A DNA stretch of 64,000 bases from CAZZCU01 sp964652825 (GTDB lineage: Bacteria > Bdellovibrionota_B > Oligoflexia > Oligoflexales > CAZZCU01), in contig CAZZCU010000010.1 in assembly GCA_964652825.1 (NCBI GenBank), positions 1 to 64,000 on the forward strand, given 5' to 3'. Position 1 is the stretch's first letter; every line of letters starts with the position of its first letter. This document shows positions 33,390 through 41,187 of this stretch, in pieces. The position numbers and the translations under genes were made by a program. The notes below the pieces were generated by a model. That model did not search any database and was not told the DNA's origin. It saw nothing but the letters and a program-made list of their open reading frames with translations.

Positions 33390-36368
33390 ATGACAAAAGC
33401 CAAGAAAAATCTACTTTATACGCCTCATGTTAGTCCAATCTGGATAGTGGTGGCTAGCATGTTTTGGGCGGCGGCGCTGTATTTTTTCAGTCAGACCCGG
33501 ATAGCGCAGGAATTTGAAGTTCGGGTGGCGAAGTCATTTGATCACCGCGTGCGTGAAGCCTTGGGGCGCAGTCCGAAATTACATCCACGCGTAAAAATTT
33601 TTGGTTTTGACGATAAGGTGCTTGGTCGGCTGGGGCGTGCAACCCTGACGCCCGACGAGTGGACGCGATTATTGACCTCAATGGACGCGCTCAATCCCAG
33701 CGCCATTGTGATTGATGCCATGTTCTCGCTGGATGAGCCGGATCTTTTACGCAATGTTGATGGCATACAAAAAACCATGGCTGCTCTGAAAGCACCGGTC
33801 ATTATTGGCGCGTTTGTCAGCAATATTACCGTCACTGGTGGCAGAGAGGCACTGGATTTAACCAAGCCGGATTACTCACCGCAACGCTGGTTTAGCGGTA
33901 GCGAGCTTGATGAAAGCGATCTTGCCTTTGTCAACGATAAGAAACTCAGACGCTATGAGGCAAAATACATTTATGGTCCGGGCAAGATCAGTCGCACCTT
34001 ATTTAAACATGTCGGACATTTTCTCTACGATGGCGACAGCGTGTTCATGCCGCTGTTAGTTGCTAAAGATAATAAAAGTGTCTTGCCATATTTTGGTTTG
34101 CTCACCGATGCCGGCGCCAAAGTTGAGAACGGGCAATTGCGCGTTCATGGCAACGTTGTACCGATCGACGAGAACGGTCAGGTACATATTAACTTCAGCA
34201 GCAAGTCGGATTATTTCGGTGCCGAAGGTCGGGTGCGATCGTTGTGGCGCATGCTGGAGGATTCCCGCAAAACCTCGACGACGTTGGACGGCGTTGCCGA
34301 AGGTGACATCGTTCTTATCATTCCGATGATGTATACCGGTAACACGGATTTCAAAATGACGCCGATGGGCTATGTGCCGGGTGGTTTAGTGCACGCCACC
34401 ATTATCAGCAACGCCTTGTCAGGTGCCTGGCTTAAACCCATTCAGGGCAAACCTTTGATTGTCGCCGTTGCCTGCGTCATCGGTGCGATTGTGGGTGCCG
34501 CGAATGGACCTTTGGCTTTTGCCGCATTGATGCTGACTTTGCAGCTCGTGTGGTTTGGCTTATGCGCTTATTTATTTGTCTTTCACAATATTGTGACGGC
34601 GGGGCATATTCCGGCGCTGGGTTTTCTGCTTGCCGCCGCGACTGTGTTTACCGAGCGTATGCGTGTCGCCGAAAAGAAGCGTCTGGTGCTGAAAACCGCT
34701 TTGGATGGTTTGATCTCGCCACGTAATTTGCGGGAAATGGCGCGTAATCCCGATGCCGGCGTGCTGGAAGCGCGCGAGGAAGTCATCACGGTAATGTTCA
34801 TCGACGTTGTCGGCTTCTCGTTAATTTCCGAGAACCAGGTGCCGCGCCTGGCGTTTGATTCACTCAAGACGTTGATTAACGATCTTGCTGCCGAGGTTCA
34901 CGCGCACGGTGGTGTTGTGAACAAGACCTTGGGCGACGGCTTGCTATGTTGCTTTGGTAAGATTTTTGACGATGGTGCGGCGCATGCCGATCACGCGGAA
35001 CAAGCGGTGCGTTGCGCCATCGCTATTCAGAAAACCAATTTGCTGCATAACGTTCAGGCAGCTGATGTCGGTGAGTCGATTTATCCGCTGCGCGTCGGTA
35101 TCAATACTGCTTCGATATTTCTCGGTGATCTCGGCACCGGCGATCGTATTGATATCAGTGTTGTCGGTAACGGTGTCAACTTCGCCAAACGTCTTGAGGG
35201 TGCATGTGATATGCATTCGATTCTTCTGAGCAAGACCACTAAGGACTTGTTGTCGCCGCATATTCTGCATGAAGCCGGTTTAAAGCGTAAACTCATCAAT
35301 ATCAAACATCATACGGAACTCATTGAGGCGTTTGAATACGATCCATTCCACGCGCAAACTGAGTTGCGACAAAAGGCCACGCAGTTGTTCCGGCATTACG
35401 CCAGCCTTGCACGGGTGGAAGATCGTTGGACTTTGTCTCCCGAAGAGAACGTCGCGCTGGTGACAAATGTCGGCCGCGGTGAGCTCATTGATTTTTCCAG
35501 CACTGGTTTGCGGGTTAAGTTGCCGGAGTTGATGGTGCGTGGGTCGATCATTTATATCGATCTTGATGCCTCCGATCCAACTGTTTTGCAACAGCTGCAT
35601 GCCGAAAACCTGCAACGCGTCCAAGCTGAAGTTCGTTGGAGTTATGCGGATAAAGACACCAACATTCATGGTTTGGTTTTTCGCGATATCGCTGCCGATC
35701 GCTGTGAGCGTCTGATCAGGATTCTTCGCAAAGTTGCGGTGGTCGCGGCCACGATAGGTCTGGTTGGTTGCGTATCATTGCCAGGCACTGCCCGGGAGTT
35801 TGTCCCGGACACGGCGTATACTTATCTGAGTTGGGATGAATTGCTGCACGACGATGGGCTGGCGACCGCCACCCGCGTTAATTATGCGGCGCGCCGCGTT
35901 GCGCTCATCAGGGAAGACCCACGCTTGACAAAGTTGCACCCGCGCATCCGCGGCGACGCGGTGTTAAGTCGTTTGGTGCTGACACGCGGCCTCGAAGAGC
36001 CGGTGCCTTTTGATCAGGGTGCGGTCGGTAAAGCCGATGATGCTTTGTTTTTTGTGGCGGATGCCGCCAAAGTTCCAAGTACCGAACGTCTTTACTGGAC
36101 CATGGTGAAAGCGCTGTCAGAGCGTTATGGTTGCTTTATGCGGCAGAAGGTCCGCAAAGCGGACGTTTTTCAGTTTCGTTGCCGCGACGGCCGGCGCGTC
36201 GTGTTCTGGCGACGCTATTCGCGCGATAGCGCGGAGTTTTACGCGCGGCAATTTGATGCACAGGGTCGGGAATTAATCGTTGACGATCATAAAATCGTTA
36301 TGCGCAGGTCGAATGGTTTGAGCGAAGCGTTGGCCAGGAGTGAGTTCGTCTCAAATGACGTTCAGTAG
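33390..36368 (+). CDS. CHASE2 - adenylate/guanylate cyclase - PilZ protein with an extra C-terminal domain behind a lipoprotein-like signal
   Basis: The product has 992 residues. One membrane segment (IWIVVASMFWAAALYF) precedes a periplasmic CHASE2 sensor (~40-340). Three more segments (~353-420) lead to a class III cyclase domain (~465-615) with metal-binding aspartates in FIDVVGFS and TLGDGLLCCF, and VNFAKRLEG as the transition-state motif. A PilZ domain follows (~673-780): RVEDR and DFSSTG match RxxxR and DxSxxG. So cyclic nucleotide synthesis may be tuned by cyclic-di-GMP. Residues ~780-798 (LRKVAVVAATIGLVGC, Cys794) look exactly like a lipoprotein signal, followed by ~195 residues of unknown type. 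The stop overlaps the convergent M50 gene. Confidence 0.88.
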   Translation: MTKAKKNLLYTPHVSPIWIVVASMFWAAALYFFSQTRIAQEFEVRVAKSFDHRVREALGRSPKLHPRVKIFGFDDKVLGRLGRATLTPDEWTRLLTSMDALNPSAIVIDAMFSLDEPDLLRNVDGIQKTMAALKAPVIIGAFVSNITVTGGREALDLTKPDYSPQRWFSGSELDESDLAFVNDKKLRRYEAKYIYGPGKISRTLFKHVGHFLYDGDSVFMPLLVAKDNKSVLPYFGLLTDAGAKVENGQLRVHGNVVPIDENGQVHINFSSKSDYFGAEGRVRSLWRMLEDSRKTSTTLDGVAEGDIVLIIPMMYTGNTDFKMTPMGYVPGGLVHATIISNALSGAWLKPIQGKPLIVAVACVIGAIVGAANGPLAFAALMLTLQLVWFGLCAYLFVFHNIVTAGHIPALGFLLAAATVFTERMRVAEKKRLVLKTALDGLISPRNLREMARNPDAGVLEAREEVITVMFIDVVGFSLISENQVPRLAFDSLKTLINDLAAEVHAHGGVVNKTLGDGLLCCFGKIFDDGAAHADHAEQAVRCAIAIQKTNLLHNVQAADVGESIYPLRVGINTASIFLGDLGTGDRIDISVVGNGVNFAKRLEGACDMHSILLSKTTKDLLSPHILHEAGLKRKLINIKHHTELIEAFEYDPFHAQTELRQKATQLFRHYASLARVEDRWTLSPEENVALVTNVGRGELIDFSSTGLRVKLPELMVRGSIIYIDLDASDPTVLQQLHAENLQRVQAEVRWSYADKDTNIHGLVFRDIAADRCERLIRILRKVAVVAATIGLVGCVSLPGTAREFVPDTAYTYLSWDELLHDDGLATATRVNYAARRVALIREDPRLTKLHPRIRGDAVLSRLVLTRGLEEPVPFDQGAVGKADDALFFVADAAKVPSTERLYWTMVKALSERYGCFMRQKVRKADVFQFRCRDGRRVVFWRRYSRDSAEFYARQFDAQGRELIVDDHKIVMRRSNGLSEALARSEFVSNDVQ

Positions 36369-37028
36369 GAAACCGGTAGCTGTGTTAACAGAGTTAACGT
36401 AGACCATGGCGACTTTGCCGATCCAATGGAAGCCACCAAACATCAATAATCCCAGTAAAATCCAGGTGCCGTAGGGCGCGACGTTTCGTTCATAGGCCTC
36501 ACCAACGTCGTCGGGCAGAAAAGCTTTGATCACCGTGCCGCCATCCAGAGGCGGCAAAGGGATGAGATTGAAAAATGCCAGTACGGCGTTAATGATCACC
36601 ATGCTGCCGAGCAATTGCAGCAGTGGATAGAAAAAACTGCCTTCAGGAATTAATTGCGTGCCGGTACGTTCATACAAACCAAGGGCTAGCAAGCAGAGCG
36701 CCGACAATACGAGATTGGCGGCGGGACCGGCGCCGGCAACCATGACTTCCGACCATTTGCCGTTCTTAAAACGCCTGGGGTCGACCGGCACGGGTTTAGC
36801 CCAACCAAATAAAAAGGGAATTTGCGATATGATGGCAAAAAACGGCAAAAACAAGGTGCCGATGGGATCGATGTGGGGAAACGGATTCAGGGTCATGCGG
36901 CCTTCCCGCTCAGCCGTGTCATCGCCTTGCAGCTTGGCGGTATAGGCATGTGCTGCTTCGTGGAAAGAAAGTGATATAATCAAAGCCAATAAACTAGTTA
37001 ATGCCTTGGCAAGGAAAGATAAATCCAC
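36351..37028 (-). CDS. site-2-type zinc metalloprotease (M50 family)
   Basis: The product has 225 residues. HEAAH (His23, Glu24, His27) lies in the first membrane segment (LLALIISLSFHEAAHAYTA) and NLIPLPPLDGG supplies the third zinc ligand, as in RIP-type intramembrane proteases of the SREBP-cleavage family. There is no PDZ domain, so it belongs to the short group (YwhC/FtsH-like M50B). The GTG at 37028 is chosen: GGAGG lies 10 nt upstream and the family N-terminus begins there; the frame is open upstream into the divergent gene. Its target is not indicated. Confidence 0.85.
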   Translation of the reverse strand: MDLSFLAKALTSLLALIISLSFHEAAHAYTAKLQGDDTAEREGRMTLNPFPHIDPIGTLFLPFFAIISQIPFLFGWAKPVPVDPRRFKNGKWSEVMVAGAGPAANLVLSALCLLALGLYERTGTQLIPEGSFFYPLLQLLGSMVIINAVLAFFNLIPLPPLDGGTVIKAFLPDDVGEAYERNVAPYGTWILLGLLMFGGFHWIGKVAMVYVNSVNTATGFLLNVI

Positions 37029-37029
37029 T

Positions 37030-38397
37030 ATGCAAAAACCTCCGTTGATTTTAGTCATCATAGCGCGAAATACCTGGCGGCGCCATGTTTCTCGTTTCTC
37101 ATCTTGTCTGCTGGCTGTGATGTTGTGCACTGCACAAAGCGGTGCGGCGTGCCCGATTATCCTGCTCGGAAATGATTTGATGCATATTCGCGGAATGGCG
37201 CCGCGCACCGATTGGCGGGCTTATCGTCTGAGTAAAGAGCGCAGTCAGCGCGTGTGGCGGCGCATCGCGATGGATGTTGATCCACTCGATAAGGATGGTC
37301 GTCTGGAGTTTTTCCCCGACGATGTCGCTTGGTGGACGGAGCCGCTTGCCGAAACGGATCGCATCGTTATCGACAAACAAGCTTATGGCGAGAGATGGAC
37401 GGCCAAGGACGTGCGACCGTGCGCGGCCAAGCAAATGCTGGAGGTGAAAGACCCCCAGGCGGAAGATCGTTACTTTTATCTGCTGGCTTGTTCCTCGCAG
37501 GAACCAGAGGTTGATACTATCGCGAAAGCAAAACCGGTGCGCGAAGTTGTTAGCCATGATCTGGAAAAAAATATTTTGTCTTCCAAGCGGTTTGCTTATC
37601 ACTACCAGCCGACCAATCAGTTGATGTTTGACAAAATTACTATTCAGGCAAGCGATGGCACGCCACACGTTGTGAGTTCCAAATCAGAACAACGTATTCG
37701 TATCGATGTGAAGAAATTTTTTAATCTGGATCTTGACTCGCGCGATGTTCGTTCGACATTGGAAGCTACTCGCACGACCTCGCTCGCGCTGCTTGGTCAG
37801 CTGATGTTTTATCTGAAAATTTTGTTTTTTAAGATTGATCTAAAATTGTCGACCGGCGTGTCGTTTTTTGAAGACGGTGTGCATGTACCCATGGTGTTGA
37901 ACATGCCGGTAAATGCTCCGGACTATGTTCATCCCAAAAGCGGTCTGATTTTCAGCTGGGATAGCGATCTTGAGAAAGTCACTTGGGATATGCAAAGTCA
38001 TTTGCCGCAGCTTGATACATCATTGTTAACCGCCGATCCGGCCAAGCTGGTGGAACACGGTACCAAGTATTGCCATCAGGAGCGTTGCCGGTACCGCATG
38101 ACCGGCAAAGTCGCGGATCAACAATTCGCGCAGGATCTGGTGATTCCCAGACCACTGGTGGAGCTTGGATTTTTCCCGATGGCAGCCCTGTCAGTTAATC
38201 AGGCACAGATCGATTTAGGTTGGGAAAGTAAACCAAAAGTCGAAGATAGTCGCATGGGTTTGTATTTTGAAACCTCGCGTCTGCCCAAAGGTGACCATGG
38301 CTGGGAGATGTGGATCCATATTTCGCCGCAGTCGCCAACTTCATTGCTGCAGTGTCCCACGCCGGCACAGGTAGTGGGTCTGTTGCAAACCCCCTAA
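37030..38397 (+). CDS. exported protein of unknown function
   Basis: About 455 residues. The N-terminus has basic residues and then FSSCLLAVMLCTAQSGAA, a signal peptide of unusual length (~38 residues). The mature part contains WRAYRLSKERSQRVWRRI, several Cys (CPII, CAAKQM, CHQERC) and no recognised domain. A TTG at 37006 is also in frame. With the ATG used here, the start codons of this gene and the divergent M50 gene are separated by one base, so each promoter must lie inside the other's coding region. AAGGA is 14 nt upstream, farther than usual. Confidence 0.65.
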   Translation: MQKPPLILVIIARNTWRRHVSRFSSCLLAVMLCTAQSGAACPIILLGNDLMHIRGMAPRTDWRAYRLSKERSQRVWRRIAMDVDPLDKDGRLEFFPDDVAWWTEPLAETDRIVIDKQAYGERWTAKDVRPCAAKQMLEVKDPQAEDRYFYLLACSSQEPEVDTIAKAKPVREVVSHDLEKNILSSKRFAYHYQPTNQLMFDKITIQASDGTPHVVSSKSEQRIRIDVKKFFNLDLDSRDVRSTLEATRTTSLALLGQLMFYLKILFFKIDLKLSTGVSFFEDGVHVPMVLNMPVNAPDYVHPKSGLIFSWDSDLEKVTWDMQSHLPQLDTSLLTADPAKLVEHGTKYCHQERCRYRMTGKVADQQFAQDLVIPRPLVELGFFPMAALSVNQAQIDLGWESKPKVEDSRMGLYFETSRLPKGDHGWEMWIHISPQSPTSLLQCPTPAQVVGLLQTP

Positions 38398-38430
38398 TTG
38401 TTACTGGCATTAGGTTGCCGATCTCTGTTG

Positions 38431-38575
38431 CTGAATTCCGTTGCAGAATCAGTCAGCAGTAGCCGTGTGCTGACAGCCGTCAGCGGCAAGCTGGCTGCCG
38501 ATAAGCTTGCGGCGCATCTTTACCGTCTGATCCATCCAAACAGCTACTGCTGACTGATTCTGCAACGGAATTCAG
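38431..38575. repeat. 145-bp element with perfect 33-bp inverted arms
   Basis: Positions 38431-38463 are the exact reverse complement of 38543-38575, enclosing 79 bp. The enclosed part holds two further hairpins: GCTGAC/GTCAGC (4-nt loop) and GCAAGCT/AGCTTGC (11-nt loop). CTGGCAT (38404-38410) and ATGCCAG (38582-38588) may be an outer pair. No target-site duplication, no T run and no second copy in the window is seen. It lies in the only gap between the exported-protein gene and the VWA lipoprotein gene. It could be a MITE-like element, an invertible segment, or a structured RNA. Confidence 0.9.
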
Positions 38576-38701
38576 AGACTGATGCCAGCAAGATGAAGCA
38601 GTGATTGGTAACTTATTAAATTTACAGTAATAATCAACTGAACTTCAGCTTTTGCCGCAAGATGCCGATAAAGACATCTAACCAGCAATCTGGAGTCTCG
38701 T

Positions 38702-39559
38702 TTGGTTTCCAAGCCTCAACAACAACGGCAAACATGCTTAATGCTTGCGCTGTCTGCGTTAGTGCTGCTGAGCGTTGCCAGTTGTTCAGAATCCAAGTTT
38801 AATTCCGGCGCCGCCGCCAAGCAGAGTTCCGATGCTATTCCTGATTGCAAGCTGATGGGACAAGGTGACAAAAATATTTTGCTGATGCTCGATAATTCCG
38901 AATCACAAATTATTTCTGATCCGGATAATGTTCGCGGTACCGGTGCTCTGGAGTTTATCGATCGCCTGATCAGTAAAACCGACGATAAGCAGAAGAGTAA
39001 AAATAAAAGTACGGCTTCGCAGTATCGCGCCGCCATCGCCTGGTTTGCGGATGCCGCGACCAATGGCAGCGGCTGGCACGATGTTAATAGCACAACCAGA
39101 ACAGCTTTGGCGGACGATGTTACCAAGGCGACGATCAAGCCGTATGGCTTCACCAACTACCATGCCGCTCTGACGTTAGCATACGATATTTTCCGTCAGC
39201 GTGAGGGTAATGATCGTGACGGTGTGGCGATTAGGAATTTTTTGGTGTTCCTCACCGACGGTGACCCCACCATGCCGCAACCTGATCCCAAAGCCGAAAT
39301 TAACGCTGATATGGAGCGCTTGGTTGGCGGCTTGAAAGTCGAAGTTATTACCGTTGCCGTGGGCGCTGGTGTCACGCCAAAAGGCGAGGACTTGTTGCGG
39401 AGTATGGCTGCCGCGCCAAATGTCGGCACCACAAATGTTGCTAACGATAACGATACGTCATCTTCTTCTTCGTTTATAAAAGCGGCGACGCCAGCGGAGT
39501 TGGCGCTTGTATGGCGCAGCATCGAAGCCAAAGTCAGCGATCCTTGCGAGAAACCTTAG
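38702..39559 (+). CDS. von Willebrand factor A domain lipoprotein
   Basis: The product has 285 residues, starting at a TTG with GGAG 6 nt upstream. The signal peptide ends LLSVASC (Cys28). The VWA domain has a complete metal-ion adhesion site: LMLDNSESQ (Asp64, Ser66, Ser68), a Thr in KPYGFTNYHAAL and Asp in FLTDGDPT. VWA domains bind proteins through a metal, so this is probably an envelope adhesion or scaffolding factor. The last 26 nt overlap the end of the convergent nuclease gene. The 126-bp gap to the inverted-arm element would contain its promoter; none is obvious. Confidence 0.85.
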   Translation: MVSKPQQQRQTCLMLALSALVLLSVASCSESKFNSGAAAKQSSDAIPDCKLMGQGDKNILLMLDNSESQIISDPDNVRGTGALEFIDRLISKTDDKQKSKNKSTASQYRAAIAWFADAATNGSGWHDVNSTTRTALADDVTKATIKPYGFTNYHAALTLAYDIFRQREGNDRDGVAIRNFLVFLTDGDPTMPQPDPKAEINADMERLVGGLKVEVITVAVGAGVTPKGEDLLRSMAAAPNVGTTNVANDNDTSSSSSFIKAATPAELALVWRSIEAKVSDPCEKP

Positions 39560-40133
39560 GCTTCTTGCGCGTTTGACGCTGTCGAAACACGCTCGGTGAT
39601 TCGTAATTGCTCGCACGCCAAATCCCACGTTGATTTTGTTTTGCGATATTTTCGCTCTGTATATATTGCTGATAGAGCGGATCATGGCGTTTTTCGCGAT
39701 AAACTTCCGCAAAACCCTGCTCAATGATTTTTAGATTCACATTTATCCGCGCACCTGCTTCTGTCAGCCACAGCTCGACGACCGGTCGATTGTAACGATC
39801 AAGATCGCGCTGAATCACCGTGACGATTTTGTTTTTGACGAGTTGATTGACAAAATCGCGCGCGGCTTCGCCATGAGCTTGGGCATGCGGCTGATAAGCA
39901 TTTGCTACTTCCGGTGCGTCTATTCCCGCAAGTCGAACATTCAGCCGAAGATGCTCCTGGAAATGCAAGCGACAGGTATCGCCGTCGTGGCAATTATCCA
40001 CGCGCGCGGTCATGCTTGTCGCGAGCGCGCGCTGTTCATAACGATGATGAACGGAAAATCCAACTAAGTGTAGGCAAAACCAGACAGTAAAGACGCATAG
40101 GCATCTACGAATAGTGATGATTGGTGTCGGCAT
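39534..40133 (-). CDS. thermonuclease-family (SNase-like) nuclease
   Basis: The product has 199 residues. A membrane or signal segment at 12-30 (LCVFTVWFCLHLVGFS) precedes an SNase domain (~40-180). The catalytic set is visible: VRLAGIDAPE (Arg and Glu) and DRYNRP (Arg). Staphylococcal-type nucleases cut DNA and RNA with calcium and act outside the cytoplasm. The tail is basic (RQTRKKPKVSRKDR). AAGGA lies 7 nt before the ATG. Confidence 0.85.
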   Translation of the reverse strand: MPTPIITIRRCLCVFTVWFCLHLVGFSVHHRYEQRALATSMTARVDNCHDGDTCRLHFQEHLRLNVRLAGIDAPEVANAYQPHAQAHGEAARDFVNQLVKNKIVTVIQRDLDRYNRPVVELWLTEAGARINVNLKIIEQGFAEVYREKRHDPLYQQYIQSENIAKQNQRGIWRASNYESPSVFRQRQTRKKPKVSRKDR

Positions 40134-40539
40134 GATGGTCCTTCGCAGCGCGATGTATACGCATGGGAAAGCTCATTTTGTCGCCGATCAGCGAGGTCAG
40201 CCACTGACTTGTTGTTTGCTTAGACCACTTGTGCATGAAGGGATCCCCCGGGGCCCGGCCCCGGTTCTTCCCATTCTCAGCGATGATTTGGTAAGTAAAT
40301 TGGAAGTGTGCTGGCAAGACTTCGCTTGTGTGCGAAGCGAAACTGACATTTGGCAGGTCTATTGTGACATCGCCTTGGTCATGGTTGTTAAAGCAAGGGG
40401 GATGCCAAACTGACTAATCTTTTGACACTTTCTTGTAAGAGATTGATTTTAAAAGTAAAATTTACATATACATTTATCAGGCCGCCCATGTGACTGGGCC
40501 ATCCTGGTTTCATTTTGAGTTTTTAGCGAAAATGGCGGT
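40134..40539. other. 406-bp stretch without a convincing gene
   Basis: Short open frames exist on both strands but none has a ribosome site or recognisable protein. The stretch holds a GC-rich dyad (CCGGGGCC-C-GGCCCCGG, 40248-40264), a CTTCGC/GCGAAG hairpin near 40320, a TTGACA near 40423 without a good -10, and a GCCCA/TGGGC hairpin near 40484-40500 just after kynB without a T run. Confidence 0.6.
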
Positions 40540-41187
40540 TTAGTGCTGTCTTAATATGGCTCTAACTGGACTGCCATCGAAGCCCTTAAGCTTCAGGGGT
40601 AATGCAATCAGTTCATAGATTCCATCCACGACATCCTTAAGATTTAGACCTTCGAGGTTGCGCATGCCGGTCCGCCAAAGCGCTTGATGTGCTGGCAAGA
40701 TCTTGGAGGCAAACGGATCGACCGAGGGTGTGTCGATGCCGATCAAAACGCAACCCGCCGCCGCCAGTGCTTCGATCGTCTCCGGCGCGATGGCGGCAAA
40801 ATCCGTATTGAAGTGTTGCGAATCGGGAGCTGTCTGGGTGCGTAGCAAGACGCGTTGGGGCTGTTGCGACAACAACGGAGTGATATCAGCAACCCGCACC
40901 AGATCTTTGCTCGTCACGCTGATGACATGACACGGGCCGATGTAGGGAGCAAGATCAACAGCATCGATATCCGGAGCATTTTTTTGGTAATGCGAGGGTG
41001 CATCAGCATGGGCACCGATATGAACAGTGGTTTGCATGCCAGACAAATAGATTGGCGAATCATCTTCGATCCGGGTCAGTATGTTGCGGGTGAAGGGTAA
41101 ATCGCCCGGCCACACCGCGGTTTGTTCGCCGATGCTCGGCGATATATCGATGATACGGGAGCTGGTGGGTACTTGCGCGCGGCTCAT
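40540..41187 (-). CDS. kynB: cyclase-family metal hydrolase, kynurenine formamidase (KynB)-like
   Basis: The product has 215 residues. It matches bacterial KynB/cyclase proteins: RIIDISPSIGEQTAVWPGD at the start, the zinc signature HIGAHADAPSHY and GIDTPSVDP. KynB hydrolyses N-formylkynurenine to kynurenine in tryptophan breakdown; other members act on different amides or cyclic compounds, so the substrate is inferred. The ATG overlaps the stop of the upstream amidohydrolase gene by 4 nt (ATGA), with AAGGG 6 nt before it. Translational coupling implies a joint pathway. The frame is open further upstream, but this start fits the family. Confidence 0.72.
   Translation of the reverse strand: MSRAQVPTSSRIIDISPSIGEQTAVWPGDLPFTRNILTRIEDDSPIYLSGMQTTVHIGAHADAPSHYQKNAPDIDAVDLAPYIGPCHVISVTSKDLVRVADITPLLSQQPQRVLLRTQTAPDSQHFNTDFAAIAPETIEALAAAGCVLIGIDTPSVDPFASKILPAHQALWRTGMRNLEGLNLKDVVDGIYELIALPLKLKGFDGSPVRAILRQH

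Noticed and set aside
35739..35741. Internal GTG as the start of a separate lipoprotein gene inside the cyclase gene
   Set aside because: The resulting signal has no positive n-region and there is no ribosome site; a fused protein is the simpler reading.
40248..40264. GC-rich dyad CCGGGGCC-C-GGCCCCGG as a terminator
   Set aside because: No T run follows on either strand and it is 100 bp or more from the nearest gene ends; its role cannot be supported.
40114..40413. Open frame of 99 codons on the plus strand in the 40.1-40.5 kb gap
   Set aside because: It has no Shine-Dalgarno site and no recognisable features, and its start lies inside the nuclease gene on the other strand.
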